From assembly GCA_028875245.1 (NCBI GenBank), contig JAPPEU010000087.1, forward strand, positions 1 to 64,000: 64,000 nucleotides of DNA. The letters are read 5' to 3'. This document shows, one piece after another, positions 42,470-51,902 of the stretch. This DNA is from Chloroflexota bacterium. Its GTDB lineage: Bacteria; Chloroflexota; Anaerolineae; Aggregatilineales; Phototrophicaceae. Numbering within the stretch: position 1 is the stretch's first letter; each line of letters begins with the position of its first letter. A program made the translations under genes and the position numbers. Below the pieces are notes generated by a model, which saw only the letters and a list, made by a program, of their open reading frames with translations, was not told where the DNA came from and did no database searches.

Positions 42470-43669
42470 TCAGCCGTCCAGATATGCCCGCGGCAAGCGC
42501 GGCGCAATCGTCGTGACCACCTCGTAATTGTTGCTGCGGATCCAGCCGGCGATTTCATCCGCGCTGATCCTGTCTGCGCCCTGCCGCCCCAGCAAAACCG
42601 CTTCATCGCCGACCTTAACATCAGCAATATGGCTGACATTGACCGTGATTTTCTCCATGCTGACGCGCCCCACGAGAGGCGCGCGCTGACCGCGGATCAG
42701 GACCTCCCGCCAGGTTTCAGGCGCCCGGCGCAGGCCATCGGCGTAGCCCACCGGCAAAATCGCTATTGTCTCCTCGCCCCGCGTGCGGTAGGCATTGCCA
42801 TAGCCCACCGGCGTATCCGGCGGCAGCGATTTCACCTGGACAGCCCGCGTCTTCCAGCTCATCACCGGCTGGAGACTTTCGGCGCAGCCGCTGTTTGGCA
42901 TCGGCTCAAGCCCGTATAGCAGGACCCCGGGGCGAACCACATTGAAATAGGCTTCGTCGCAATTTAACAGAGCGGCCGAGTTGCCAGCGTGAATATATTT
43001 GAAATGCAGTCCGCCTTCGGCGAGTTGCCTCAGGACAGTCTTGAATGTAGCGAGTTGCCGCCTCATATAGGTTGGGTCATCATCGGCGGTGGCGAAATGC
43101 GTGTAGATGCCTTCCAGGTTGATGTTGGCGGCCCGCCGCAGATGACCGCAAACCGCCTCGGCTGCGAGCGGCATCAGCCCCAGGCGCCCCATGCCCGTAT
43201 CGACCTTGACATGAACCTTAAGGCGCTCGCTTGACCCCTTCGCAACGGCGATGCATTGCTCGGCGATCACCGAATCATAAACCGACACGGCGATGTCATG
43301 GGCGGCCGCATCCTGCATCCGGTCCAGCGGCGCGTGGCTGAGCGCGAGGATGGGCGCGTCGACGCCGCAGTCTCGCAATTCAAATGCCTCCGCCAAATTG
43401 GCGACCGCCAGCATATCAGCGCCGGCGCCCAGCGCCGTCCGCGCGACAGCAGGGGCGCCATGCCCATAAGCATTGGCTTTGACCACAGCCATGATGGCGG
43501 CGCGGCGACCAACTCTCGCCTTGATCCAACGGACGTTCGCGGCCAGGGCGGCCAGATCAATCTCGACGCGCGATGGATATGACGGCGGCAACCCGCATAC
43601 CGCCCGCGTTTTCCCTGGCGAGCGAAGGCTTGCCCGGTCAGATTGGGCGACGGTTTCCAAAATTCGCAT
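42470..43669 (-). CDS. alr: Alanine racemase
   Basis: 399 residues, about 20 longer at the N-terminus than usual, so a start slightly further in is possible. It interconverts L- and D-alanine for peptidoglycan. The pyridoxal-phosphate Lys64 is in A-V-V-K-A-N-A-Y-G-H-G, and the opposite catalytic Tyr is in P-V-G-Y-G-N-A-Y-R. V-D-T-G-M-G-R-L-G and R-P-G-V-L-L-Y-G are typical. Monocistronic and divergent from tgt. The intervening 243 bases hold an extended -10 promoter for tgt. Confidence 0.95.
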   Translation of the reverse strand: MRILETVAQSDRASLRSPGKTRAVCGLPPSYPSRVEIDLAALAANVRWIKARVGRRAAIMAVVKANAYGHGAPAVARTALGAGADMLAVANLAEAFELRDCGVDAPILALSHAPLDRMQDAAAHDIAVSVYDSVIAEQCIAVAKGSSERLKVHVKVDTGMGRLGLMPLAAEAVCGHLRRAANINLEGIYTHFATADDDPTYMRRQLATFKTVLRQLAEGGLHFKYIHAGNSAALLNCDEAYFNVVRPGVLLYGLEPMPNSGCAESLQPVMSWKTRAVQVKSLPPDTPVGYGNAYRTRGEETIAILPVGYADGLRRAPETWREVLIRGQRAPLVGRVSMEKITVNVSHIADVKVGDEAVLLGRQGADRISADEIAGWIRSNNYEVVTTIAPRLPRAYLDG

Positions 43670-43801
43670 AGGTTTTCACAGACCGAGGATCTATCGGCGA
43701 GCGTTGACTACGCAGGCAGTATAGCAGCGGCCGCAAAGGGCTGCCCCAGAATCGACCTGCTCTTGCCGCGCGCCGCGTGCGATGAACTTCAGCAGTTGAT
43801 G

Positions 43802-43810
43802 TGCTATAAT
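43802..43810 (+). promoter_or_regulatory. Extended -10 promoter (TGCTATAAT) of tgt
   Basis: TG, one base, then TATAAT at 43805-43810, about 100 bases ahead of the tgt start codon. Confidence 0.5.
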
Positions 43811-43912
43811 GCGCGCCGACGAATGCCCGTTCGGAGTACGGCTCCGCGAAGCAGCATGGCGCTCGCTCTGTAATCCTGGTTAAGCAGCGCCGACGTCGCC
43901 GTAGGAACAGCT

Positions 43913-45031
43913 ATGCCTTTCGATTTTGAAGTCATCGCCACTGATGGCAATGCGCGCGCGGGCATCCTGCATACCCCGCACGGAGACATCCTCACACCGG
44001 TCTTCGCGCCCGTCGGCACCGCTGGAACAGTCAAGGCATTGCCGCCGCGAGACCTGGAATCGCTCGCCGTCAAGCTCATACTCGCCAACACTTATCATCT
44101 TTTTCTGCGGCCGGGGGATGAGCTGGTGCGAGACATGGGCGGGCTGCATCAATTCATGAATTGGCGGGGACCGCTCTTGACCGATTCCGGCGGCTTCCAG
44201 GTCTTTAGCCTGGCCCAGATCAACAAGATTGACGACGACGGCGTCACATTCCACAGCCACCTGGACGGCAGCAAGCGGCGGCTCGACCCGAAACGGTCAA
44301 TGGCGATTCAGCAAAATCTCGGCGCCGATATCATCATGGCCTTTGACCAATGCCCGTGGCCCAATGACCGCGAAGAAGTCAGCGCGGCGGTGGAGCGCAC
44401 GCGGCGCTGGTTGGCGCAATGCCGGGAGGCGCACCCCTATGACGACGAGCAAGCCCTCTTCGGCATCGTGCAAGGCGGCGTCTTCCCCGACCTGAGAGCG
44501 CAATCGGCGCGCTATGCAACGGACATGGATCTCAAGGGATATGCCATCGGCGGGCTGGCCGTCGGCGAAAGCAAAGCGGAGATGGCCGCAGCCCTTGATG
44601 AAACGCTGCCCCGCCTGCCGGAGAACCGGCCGCGATATCTGATGGGTGTTGGCGAGCCTGACGATCTCGCCGAAGGCATTCTGCGCGGCGTCGATATTTT
44701 TGACTGCGTCATACCGACTCGCCTCGCACGGCATGGCGCCGCCTTCACGCACGCGGGGCGCATCAATCTCCGCAATGCCCGGTTCAAGCGGGACGAATCG
44801 CCCATAGACGCCCAACTCGACAACTACGCCAGCCAATTTTCGCGCGCCTATCTGCGGCATCTGGTGATGGCCAAAGAATTGTTGGCGCACTATCTTGTCA
44901 GCCTGCACAATGTCGACTTTCTCGTGCGCCATGTGGAGAATATGCGCCGCGCCATCATCGACGGGCAGCTGAAGACATACGCGGCACAGTTTCTGGCGCG
45001 CTTTAAGCAGGGCGATCCGGCCACCGAGTAG
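43913..45031 (+). CDS. tgt: tRNA-guanine transglycosylase (Tgt)
   Basis: 372 residues, AGGA ahead of the ATG. It exchanges G34 of tRNAs for preQ1 in queuosine synthesis. Recognised segments: N-T-Y-H-L, L-T-D-S-G-G-F-Q-V-F-S, F-G-I-V-Q-G-G, G-G-L-A-V-G-E, R-Y-L-M-G-V-G and F-D-C-V-I-P-T-R-L-A-R-H-G (catalytic Asp). The C-terminal zinc motif is odd: where bacterial enzymes have C-x-C-x-x-C before (N/F)-S-R-A-Y-L, this one reads D-A-Q-L-D-N-Y-A-S-Q-F with no Cys, although S-R-A-Y-L-R-H-L and L-H-N follow. The protein may not bind zinc there. Confidence 0.92.
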   Translation: MPFDFEVIATDGNARAGILHTPHGDILTPVFAPVGTAGTVKALPPRDLESLAVKLILANTYHLFLRPGDELVRDMGGLHQFMNWRGPLLTDSGGFQVFSLAQINKIDDDGVTFHSHLDGSKRRLDPKRSMAIQQNLGADIIMAFDQCPWPNDREEVSAAVERTRRWLAQCREAHPYDDEQALFGIVQGGVFPDLRAQSARYATDMDLKGYAIGGLAVGESKAEMAAALDETLPRLPENRPRYLMGVGEPDDLAEGILRGVDIFDCVIPTRLARHGAAFTHAGRINLRNARFKRDESPIDAQLDNYASQFSRAYLRHLVMAKELLAHYLVSLHNVDFLVRHVENMRRAIIDGQLKTYAAQFLARFKQGDPATE

Positions 45032-45250
45032 GAGCTTGAGCGGTCAAGCCGCCGCCCACACAAACGACTTTACATCTCGCTGTGGACATTAAACTGGCTG
45101 AATCAAGTGCTCGCGAGATCTACCCCATCCCGCCATCTCTATTGCGGGCATCCAGCGAGCTAGGAAAGAGGAGCTCCTGCAAGGAGCATGACGATTGGAG
45201 TTGCTTTACGTCGCATCTACGCCATGAATCGCAGCTTTGAAGATGAGTCA

Positions 45251-45292
45251 CCCTTCCCTATTTCAATGGGGAAGGGCCGGGGATGGGGTTCG
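45251..45292. repeat. Short hairpin repeat downstream of tgt
   Basis: CCCTTCCC pairs with GGGAAGGG, followed by GCCGGGGATGGGG. The 276-base gap between tgt and the PIG-L gene holds no gene; another short stem GAGCTCCTGCAAGGAGC lies at about 45171-45187. It may serve as a terminator for the convergent genes. Confidence 0.45.
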
Positions 45293-45308
45293 CTGCCTCG
45301 ACTGGCGC

Positions 45309-46184
45309 TCAGCCGCCTTCGTTGAGTTTGACATTGGCAAATAAATCGTCTTCGTCAATGCGGCTGTGCTTCGGCTGGGGGTAGGCGCGGGTGAAACCCT
45401 GCGTGCTGTAAAGCATCCGCCGCAGCAGCCGCGATGTCCGCGTGACCCGCCCGCCGCCCTGGCTGGCGTGGCAGCGGCTCGCCTTTTCCCATATCTCCAG
45501 ATAGGGCGCGATGGGAATCCTGGCATGCACCGGTTTGATGCTGGCGAGAGACTTCAGCGTATCGACATCCTGATTGATGCCCATCCGACGCGGATCCTGC
45601 CCCTTCAGGCGCGCTTTCCAAATGCGCATCCGCAGCGAAATCTTCGGATAAGCCGCATAATAGAGCCTCTGCGGCGCATGGACATGGTCCTTCTCAACAT
45701 CCTCTCGCAGCCGCTCGAAGGCGCTCACTGTCGCGCGCTGAATCGCTATGTGATCGGGGTGCCCATAACCGCCGTATCGGTTGAAGGTGATCACGACCTG
45801 CGGCCGCACCCGCCGCATGATGTCAGCCACGTCGGCGGTGACGCGCTCGGGATGATGCCGCCACTGGTAGGCCAGCGAATCCGGATGCCTGGATGTTTCG
45901 CTGCCGTTCATGCCGCTGTCGCGATAACCGAGCATGAAAACATCCTTGAACTTGAGATATTGCCGCGCGCATTCCAGTTCACTCAAGCGCAGCGCCGCCA
46001 CTGTCGGGTACTTTCCCCGCAGCGCTTCCGGTACGTGACCGACTTCGCCGCCAGTCGCGCAGATGAGATAAACGTCTACGCCATCGTCAATCCATTTGGG
46101 CACGGCGGCGCCCAGACCGAAGCTCTCATCGTCCGGATGGGCGTAACATATCAGCAGCCGCTTGCTTTCCACCAAATTATCCAT
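45309..46184 (-). CDS. PIG-L (LmbE-like) family N-deacetylase
   Basis: 291 residues. The metal-binding motif A-H-P-D-D-E appears near the N-terminus and G-H-P-D-H later, both hallmarks of the LmbE/PIG-L deacetylase fold with zinc. Members deacetylate N-acetyl sugars (GlcNAc-inositol, bacillithiol or mycothiol precursors, antibiotic sugars). Which substrate applies is not evident. It is divergently arranged from the DUF3048 gene. Confidence 0.9.
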   Translation of the reverse strand: MDNLVESKRLLICYAHPDDESFGLGAAVPKWIDDGVDVYLICATGGEVGHVPEALRGKYPTVAALRLSELECARQYLKFKDVFMLGYRDSGMNGSETSRHPDSLAYQWRHHPERVTADVADIMRRVRPQVVITFNRYGGYGHPDHIAIQRATVSAFERLREDVEKDHVHAPQRLYYAAYPKISLRMRIWKARLKGQDPRRMGINQDVDTLKSLASIKPVHARIPIAPYLEIWEKASRCHASQGGGRVTRTSRLLRRMLYSTQGFTRAYPQPKHSRIDEDDLFANVKLNEGG

Positions 46185-46216
46185 CCAACAAAGCAGTCAA
46201 ATTACGATTCTCCTAT

Positions 46217-46222
46217 TATACT
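46217..46222 (+). promoter_or_regulatory. -10 box candidate (TATACT) ahead of the DUF3048 gene
   Basis: TATACT at 46217-46222, 56 bases before ATG 46278; no clear -35. Confidence 0.3.
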
Positions 46223-46277
46223 GAAATCGACTTGTGGGAGTCAGCGCGGTTTTCCTATACTGTTTTTGGTTTCAGGT

Positions 46278-47537
46278 ATGAATTGCAGAAAGTTGGCCCA
46301 GGTGCGTCGATTGATTGTGTCAACATGGATGAGCGCGCTCTTGACCTTCTTCAGCATCGGGGTCGTCTCCACCGTCAGCCAGAGTCAAGATGACGCTGCA
46401 AGTCCGAATTCCGATTCCTCGGTCGCCATTGGCGCCAGCGGCCGGACGGAGGACAGGCTGACAGGCCCGCGGCTGGTCAGCGCGGCGATCGCCGATTTTT
46501 ACTCGCCCTGGCCCGTTGAAGCGGTTGGCCCGCTGAGTTATCCGCCTGGCCTCAATCCGCTCACCGGCTTGCCCTATCCGAGCGAAGAAGCAAAGCTGCG
46601 GCGCAATCTCATCGTCAAGGTTTCCAACTGGCCGCCCAGAGTCCGGCCTCAGCATGGCATCAACCAAGCGGATCTGGTTTATGAAATGGAGTCTGAAGGC
46701 GGCGTCACTCGTTTCGCCGCGATCTTCCGCAGCAACGCGCCGGAGAGGGTTGGCTCGGTGCGCAGCGCCCGCCTGGTCGATATGGAGTTGCTCAACATGT
46801 ACGCCGCTTTGCTTGCCTACTCCGGCACGAGCGGACCTGTGCGGGAACTTTACAAGGCGCGCGTCAACCGATTCGTGCTGCTTTCGCCTTCCCTCGGCGA
46901 CAATTGCGAGACCGCCGGGTTCTGCCGCGATGAAACCCTGCTTGACAGAGGCTATGAGCATACACTCTTTGGCGATACGCGGCAGATGTGGCAAAGCGCC
47001 ACCTGGCGCGACGTCAACATCGGCTTCCGCGCGAATGGATTCGCCTTTGATCTGCAAGCGGACGCCGGTGGACAGCCAATTCGCGATATTTATATCAACT
47101 GGTACAACAGGACCGATGTCCGCTGGCAATACGACGAAGCGAGCCGGCGTTATCTGCGTTTTTCCGACGGCCTGCCGCACTTCGACGCCGCCGATGAAAC
47201 GCAACTCTGGGCGGACAACCTGGTGATGCTGCAGGTCGCGCATAATCGCCGCCCCGATCTCTTTGAGCCCGGCGCCATCAACGAGTCCTTTGAGGTCGCG
47301 CTCTGGGGGCAGGGACGCGCCCTGGTCATGCGCGAAGGCCAGCTGTACAAGGGTTACTGGCGCCGCCGGGACCATAATCGAGGCGCGGCCATCTCCCTCA
47401 TCTACGGCGACGAAGCGCCAATCATGCTGAAACCTGGCCGAACCTGGGTTACGGTTATGCGGTCGCTCGATTCGGTTGAGCCTAGCGCGACGCCGCAAGA
47501 CACAAGCGCCACCGTAATCTCCGGTGCGCAATCTTGA
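46278..47537 (+). CDS. Exported DUF3048-domain protein (YerB-like)
   Basis: 419 residues from ATG 46278; the frame extends far upstream as an antisense reading of the PIG-L gene and that part is not real. An N-terminal signal segment (L-I-V-S-T-W-M-S-A-L-L-T-F-F) is followed by a low-complexity linker and the DUF3048 domain: N-P-L-T-G-L-P-Y, V-K-V-S-N-W-P-P-R-V-R-P-Q, D-L-V-Y-E-M-E-S-E-G-G-V-T-R-F, and the C-terminal half L-M-L-K-P-G-R-T-W-V. The family is surface-associated and of unknown biochemistry. It is followed closely by mltG, so it may share a wall-related role. Confidence 0.85.
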   Translation: MNCRKLAQVRRLIVSTWMSALLTFFSIGVVSTVSQSQDDAASPNSDSSVAIGASGRTEDRLTGPRLVSAAIADFYSPWPVEAVGPLSYPPGLNPLTGLPYPSEEAKLRRNLIVKVSNWPPRVRPQHGINQADLVYEMESEGGVTRFAAIFRSNAPERVGSVRSARLVDMELLNMYAALLAYSGTSGPVRELYKARVNRFVLLSPSLGDNCETAGFCRDETLLDRGYEHTLFGDTRQMWQSATWRDVNIGFRANGFAFDLQADAGGQPIRDIYINWYNRTDVRWQYDEASRRYLRFSDGLPHFDAADETQLWADNLVMLQVAHNRRPDLFEPGAINESFEVALWGQGRALVMREGQLYKGYWRRRDHNRGAAISLIYGDEAPIMLKPGRTWVTVMRSLDSVEPSATPQDTSATVISGAQS

Positions 47538-47593
47538 TCGCCAAGGTGGCGCTGCCTGCCATAATCGCGGCGCCGAACGCTTGAGGCTTGCAC

Positions 47594-48697
47594 TTGCGGC
47601 GCGCGACACGAGGTTGTTTTCTCCTCTTTACGTTCCTGGCAGTTCTGACTGTTGGACTGCTGGCCGCCTACTTGCTCGCGACTGATTGGCAGCTCTGGGG
47701 CGCCGCGCAGACCGCAGTATTGCGAATACAACTTAGCAATCGAACAAGGGAGTTGAACGCGCCCTTCGGCAGCGACCGCGACCCGGTTCGCTTTGAAATC
47801 TCAGCCGGCACTGGAGCCGGCGCTATCGCCGCCGCCTTGGTTGAAGCGGGGCTCCTTCAAGATGCGGAGCTCTTCATCGATTATGCCCTGCTCGAAGGTT
47901 ATGACCGACGCTTTGAAGCCGGTGTCTATTTCCTGAACCAAAACTTGTCGATCAAACAGATCGCCGAGATCCTCACCGATTCCAGCAAGAGCTACATTCC
48001 TTTCCGCACTCGGGAGGGCGCGCGCATCGAAGAACTGGCTGAATTGATCGACCAGAATCGCCTCTTCGGTTTCAGCGGCGCAGACTTTCTGACCCATGCC
48101 AAACAAGGCGCCGTCCTGCCGGCTGAATTCGCCGCCTGGGCCGGCATCCCGCCGGGGGCATCGCTGGAAGGGTTCATGTTCCCGGATACTTATCAGCTGC
48201 CGCCCGACATCAGCGCCAATGGCTTGCGCGATATCTTATTGCGCGCGTTTCGAGAGCGCGTCGGCGATGACTTGCGCGAGGCCGCCCTGGCGCAGGGTCT
48301 CACCTTGCATCAGGCGGTCACCCTGGCGTCGATCATTGAGCGGGAGGCCGTCTGGCGCGACGAACACGCCATGATCGCCAGCGTCTATCGAAATCGCCTG
48401 GCTGTAAACATGAAGCTGGAAGCCGACCCCACCGTGCAGTACGGCATTCAGGGCGCGCGCGGCGTCTGGTGGCCCCAAATCACCCGCGCCGACTACCGCG
48501 GCGTGAATTCGCCCTACAACACCTATCTTGTCGCTGGCCCGCCACCCGGTCCCATCGCCAGCCCCGGGCTCTCGGCGATTCAAGCCGCCGTCCATCCAGC
48601 GGAATCCGGATTCTATTATTTCCGCGCCGCCTGCGATAATTCACATTATCACAATTTCGCCGTCACTTTTGATGAGCACCTGGCCAATGGCTGCTGA
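47594..48697 (+). CDS. mltG: Endolytic murein transglycosylase MltG (YceG-like)
   Basis: 367 residues from TTG 47594, with GAGG 7 bases upstream. One N-terminal transmembrane helix, a LysM-like region, and the YceG catalytic domain with L-E-G-F-M-F-P-D-T-Y, V-T-L-A-S-I-I-E-R-E-A (catalytic Glu) and Q-Y-G-I-Q-G then N-S-P-Y-N-T-Y. It cleaves nascent glycan strands and is thought to set their length. It is 57 bases downstream of DUF3048 and convergent with the phosphorylase gene. Confidence 0.93.
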   Translation: MRRATRGCFLLFTFLAVLTVGLLAAYLLATDWQLWGAAQTAVLRIQLSNRTRELNAPFGSDRDPVRFEISAGTGAGAIAAALVEAGLLQDAELFIDYALLEGYDRRFEAGVYFLNQNLSIKQIAEILTDSSKSYIPFRTREGARIEELAELIDQNRLFGFSGADFLTHAKQGAVLPAEFAAWAGIPPGASLEGFMFPDTYQLPPDISANGLRDILLRAFRERVGDDLREAALAQGLTLHQAVTLASIIEREAVWRDEHAMIASVYRNRLAVNMKLEADPTVQYGIQGARGVWWPQITRADYRGVNSPYNTYLVAGPPPGPIASPGLSAIQAAVHPAESGFYYFRAACDNSHYHNFAVTFDEHLANGC

Positions 48698-48718
48698 CTG
48701 GCGCAGCCCCGCGCCCGA

Positions 48719-50044
48719 CTAAAACTTGCGGCCATCCACGACGCCGTGAAACAGCGGCAGCGGTTCGACGGCCGAAGCGCTGTATCCCACCGCGCCGCCG
48801 AGTTCCTCCAGCGCCGTCTGCAAGCTGCCTTCGTTATTCGCGTGCACGGTCATGAGCAGATCCCCAACAGCCACCGCGTCGCCGACGCTGCCGAAAACTT
48901 CGATGCCAACCGCATGATCGATTTCATCGTCCTTGGTCCGCCGCCCCGCGCCTAACGCCAGGGTCGCCCAGGCGACGCGGTCCGCAAGGATGGCGGCGAT
49001 GGCCCCGCTCTGGCGCGCATGCACGTTGTAGCGAAGTTTCGCCTGCGGCAGCTTGCGGATATCTTCAATCTGCGAGACATCGCCCCCCTGCGCTTTCACC
49101 ATCCGATGAAGATGCTCAAAAGCCGCGCCGCTCTTCAATACCTGGTCAACTTCAGCGCGCGCGTCGGCCAGCTCAGCCCAGCGCTCCCCACGGCCCGCCA
49201 GGCGCAGCATCTGCGCGGCCACCTCAACGCAATGCTGGTGAAAATCGGCCGGCCCTTCACCCTGCAAGGTCTTGACCGCTTCCGCCACTTCCAGCGCATT
49301 GCCGACCGCGACGCCAAGCGGCTGATTCACATCGGAAAGCAGGGCGACCATATCGCGCCCGGCATCGACGCCGATCTGCACCATCGTCCTCGCTAATGCG
49401 CGCGCCTCGTCAAGCGTCTTCATAAAGGCGCCGCGGCCGACCTTGACATCAAGCACGATGCCGCTGGCGCCCGCCGCCAGTTTCTTGCTCATGATGCTGC
49501 TGGCGATCAATGGCCGGCTGGCGACGGTGCCGGTGACATCGCGCAGCGCGTATATCGCCCCGTCCGCGGGCGCGAGGCTTTTGGTCTGCCCGGCGATCAC
49601 AATGCCACACTCGCGCGCAATCCGGCGAAACTCGGCTTCGGACAGGTTCACGTTGAAGCCGCTAATTGATTCCAGCTTGTCGATTGTGCCGCCCGTCGGG
49701 CCCAGGCCGCGGCCGCTCATCTTGGCGATAGGCACGCCGAAGGACGCAACCAGCGGCAGCGCAACCAGGCTGGTCTTGTCGCCCACGCCACCGGAAGAAT
49801 GCTTGTCAATCGCGTATTCACAGATCTCAGACAGGTCAAGCATATCGCCCGATTCCGCCATCGCCCGGGTCAGATTCACCGTTTCGGCGCGGTTCATCCC
49901 TTGGAAATAGATCGCCATCAGCAAAGCCGCCACTTGATAATCCGGGATCTCCCCCGCCGTGTAACCGTCGATGAAGAAGCGAATCTCGCTCTTGGTCAGC
50001 GCATGTCCATCCCGCTTCTGCTCAATCAATCTATCCATAGTCAT
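48719..50044 (-). CDS. Pyrimidine-nucleoside / thymidine phosphorylase
   Basis: 441 residues; start taken at ATG 50044 with GAGGAG about 9 bases upstream. It phosphorolyses thymidine or uridine to the base and (deoxy)ribose-1-phosphate. Signature: D-K-H-S-S-G-G-V-G-D-K-T (phosphate loop), followed by S-G-R-G-L-G-P-T-G-G-T-I-D-K-L-E. Sequence alone cannot separate DeoA from Pdp. It is convergent with mltG, 22 bases apart, with no operon partner. Confidence 0.92.
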   Translation of the reverse strand: MTMDRLIEQKRDGHALTKSEIRFFIDGYTAGEIPDYQVAALLMAIYFQGMNRAETVNLTRAMAESGDMLDLSEICEYAIDKHSSGGVGDKTSLVALPLVASFGVPIAKMSGRGLGPTGGTIDKLESISGFNVNLSEAEFRRIARECGIVIAGQTKSLAPADGAIYALRDVTGTVASRPLIASSIMSKKLAAGASGIVLDVKVGRGAFMKTLDEARALARTMVQIGVDAGRDMVALLSDVNQPLGVAVGNALEVAEAVKTLQGEGPADFHQHCVEVAAQMLRLAGRGERWAELADARAEVDQVLKSGAAFEHLHRMVKAQGGDVSQIEDIRKLPQAKLRYNVHARQSGAIAAILADRVAWATLALGAGRRTKDDEIDHAVGIEVFGSVGDAVAVGDLLMTVHANNEGSLQTALEELGGAVGYSASAVEPLPLFHGVVDGRKF

Positions 50045-50268
50045 AAGACGACAACTCCTCAACTATTGGCCGGTGACGAAATCCGCCTCATCCAATAATC
50101 GTACAATGCATCAAGCGAATGTAAATCAGTTGTAAACTCCGCCCTTATCCTAGCCCCACAATTGACGGCGGCACAAATGCTTTGTAGGATTTGCCTATCA
50201 AGACGAAACGACTTACGGCGCTCGTGGGCGCCAGCGCAAGTTGTGAAATAGATGACAAGGATAATGAC

Positions 50269-50958
50269 GTGACGCAGAAAACCAAAGGTTCACCCCAGCG
50301 CGCGCGGCTGATCCTGGGCGCGGTTGTGCTTGTCGCTGTCGTCATCGCGGCAGCTCTTGTCCTGATATCCAGCCAGAGCTCCTTCAGCGCGACCACTGTC
50401 GATTATTCGCAGATTCCCCAAGGCCGGCAGGATGACGGCGGTTTCGTCCTCGGCGACCCGACCGCGCCAATTACGATCGTCGCCTTTGAAGATTTCCTCT
50501 GCGGCCACTGCCAGCGCTACAAATCCACTGTCGACAAGCTCATCAGCGATTATGTCGCCAAGGGCAAGGCGCGCTTCGAATATCGCTTCACGCCCGTGGT
50601 CGAACCACAGGGTTATTCGCGCACAGCTGCCGAACTCAACGAATGCGCCGAAATCCTGCGTCCCGGCTCATTCTGGAACGCGCATGACCGGCTCTACGAG
50701 CTCGCCAGCGCCCGCCGCTTCAATGACAGCTCGGCGCGCAGTTTCGCCGAAATGATGGATATTCCCTACGCCGATCTGCTCGCATGCAGCAGCGACGCCA
50801 CCCAAGTGGATATCGACAGCCGGCTCGCGACGCAGTTGGAAGTCCGCGGTACGCCGACGGTCTTCTTCCGCATCGGCGATGGCGTCCCGCAGCTGAGCCC
50901 CTTCAGCAATCAGCCGACGATTGAGCAATTGGGAACGCTGATCGAACAGTTCAGCTAG
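50269..50958 (+). CDS. DsbA/BdbD-like thiol oxidoreductase
   Basis: 229 residues from GTG 50269, AGGATA 8 bases upstream. A transmembrane anchor (residues 13-37) precedes a thioredoxin fold with the active site C-G-H-C in F-L-C-G-H-C-Q-R-Y and the cis-Pro loop V-R-G-T-P-T-V-F. D-P-T-A-P-I-T-I-V-A-F-E-D is typical of the DSBA/BdbD group. It introduces or isomerises disulfides in exported proteins. The following gene starts 5 bases later, suggesting cotranscription. Confidence 0.9.
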   Translation: MTQKTKGSPQRARLILGAVVLVAVVIAAALVLISSQSSFSATTVDYSQIPQGRQDDGGFVLGDPTAPITIVAFEDFLCGHCQRYKSTVDKLISDYVAKGKARFEYRFTPVVEPQGYSRTAAELNECAEILRPGSFWNAHDRLYELASARRFNDSSARSFAEMMDIPYADLLACSSDATQVDIDSRLATQLEVRGTPTVFFRIGDGVPQLSPFSNQPTIEQLGTLIEQFS

Positions 50959-50963
50959 CTGCG

Positions 50964-51902
50964 ATGTCATACGGCAACAGCGCATTGCCAGCCTATTATA
51001 ATCCGAGACGGGTCGGTGTTCTCTTTCCGCCGCAGGTTCAGGCGGCCGTTGAAGCCGGGGCAGCCGCCCGTCTGCCGCCCGCAAATGCCGACGACCCGAA
51101 AATCGCGCTGGTGCTGGTGGACATGCAAATCGACTTTGTTCATCGTGATGGCGCCTTATCCGTGCCGGGCGCAGTCGCTGATTGCCGGCGAATCGTCGAG
51201 TGGATTTACCGCCACGTCGGGCGCATAAGCAAGATCTTTCTCTCACTGGACAGCCACTTTCCGCTGCAAATCTTCTTTTCCACCTGGTGGCGCGCCCCCG
51301 CCGGGGAACATCCGCCGGCGAATACGACCATCAGCGCAGCCGACCTGGAAGCCGGCAAGTGGCAGCCGCTCTACAAAGCGGAATGGTCCCGGGCCTACGT
51401 GGCTGCTTTGGAAAAGGAGCACAAGAAGCAGTTGATGATCTGGCCTTTCCACACCTTGGTCGGCACGGTTGGGCATAACCTGTCGCCCTCCTTGTACGAA
51501 GCCGTCTGTTATCACTCAGCGGCGCGCCAAAGCCAACCGGCCAAACTGACCAAGGGCTCGATACCGCAGACGGAGCACTACTCCATTCTTGAACCCGAAA
51601 TCAAAGTCGCCGATCATCCGGGTGGCGGCCTGAACCGCGAGCTGCTGAACGAATTGAGCGAATACGATCTCATCTATCTCGCCGGGCAAGCCAAAAGCCA
51701 CTGCGTTCTCGAGACGGTGAATTCGATCATGCGCGCCTATGCGCCGCGGCCCGAGTGGATCGCGCGGCTGCGCGTCCTGGAAGATGGCATGTCCTCGGTC
51801 CATGTACCCGGCCTGGATTTCGACGCGCTGGCGGATGCGGCATATCAGCGGCATCGCGACAATGGCTTGACATTTACTGACACAACCAAGGCGATAGGCT
51901 AA
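50964..51902 (+). CDS. Isochorismatase-family cysteine hydrolase (nicotinamidase-like)
   Basis: 312 residues, longer than standard nicotinamidase (about 210). The catalytic triad is visible: Asp in L-V-D-M-Q-I-D-F, Lys in L-T-K-G-S, Cys in G-Q-A-K-S-H-C-V-L-E-T-V. A possible metal site is D-S-H-F and W-P-F-H. Because a nicotinate phosphoribosyltransferase lies 1 kb downstream, conversion of nicotinamide to nicotinate is a sensible guess, but the size leaves other amidases possible. It overlaps mtnA by one base (TAATG). Confidence 0.82.
   Translation: MSYGNSALPAYYNPRRVGVLFPPQVQAAVEAGAAARLPPANADDPKIALVLVDMQIDFVHRDGALSVPGAVADCRRIVEWIYRHVGRISKIFLSLDSHFPLQIFFSTWWRAPAGEHPPANTTISAADLEAGKWQPLYKAEWSRAYVAALEKEHKKQLMIWPFHTLVGTVGHNLSPSLYEAVCYHSAARQSQPAKLTKGSIPQTEHYSILEPEIKVADHPGGGLNRELLNELSEYDLIYLAGQAKSHCVLETVNSIMRAYAPRPEWIARLRVLEDGMSSVHVPGLDFDALADAAYQRHRDNGLTFTDTTKAIG

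Noticed and set aside
45366..46277. Long upstream extension of the DUF3048 reading frame
   Set aside because: It lies antisense to the well-supported PIG-L gene and is a by-product of GC-rich codons; the signal peptide and start near 46278 fit better.
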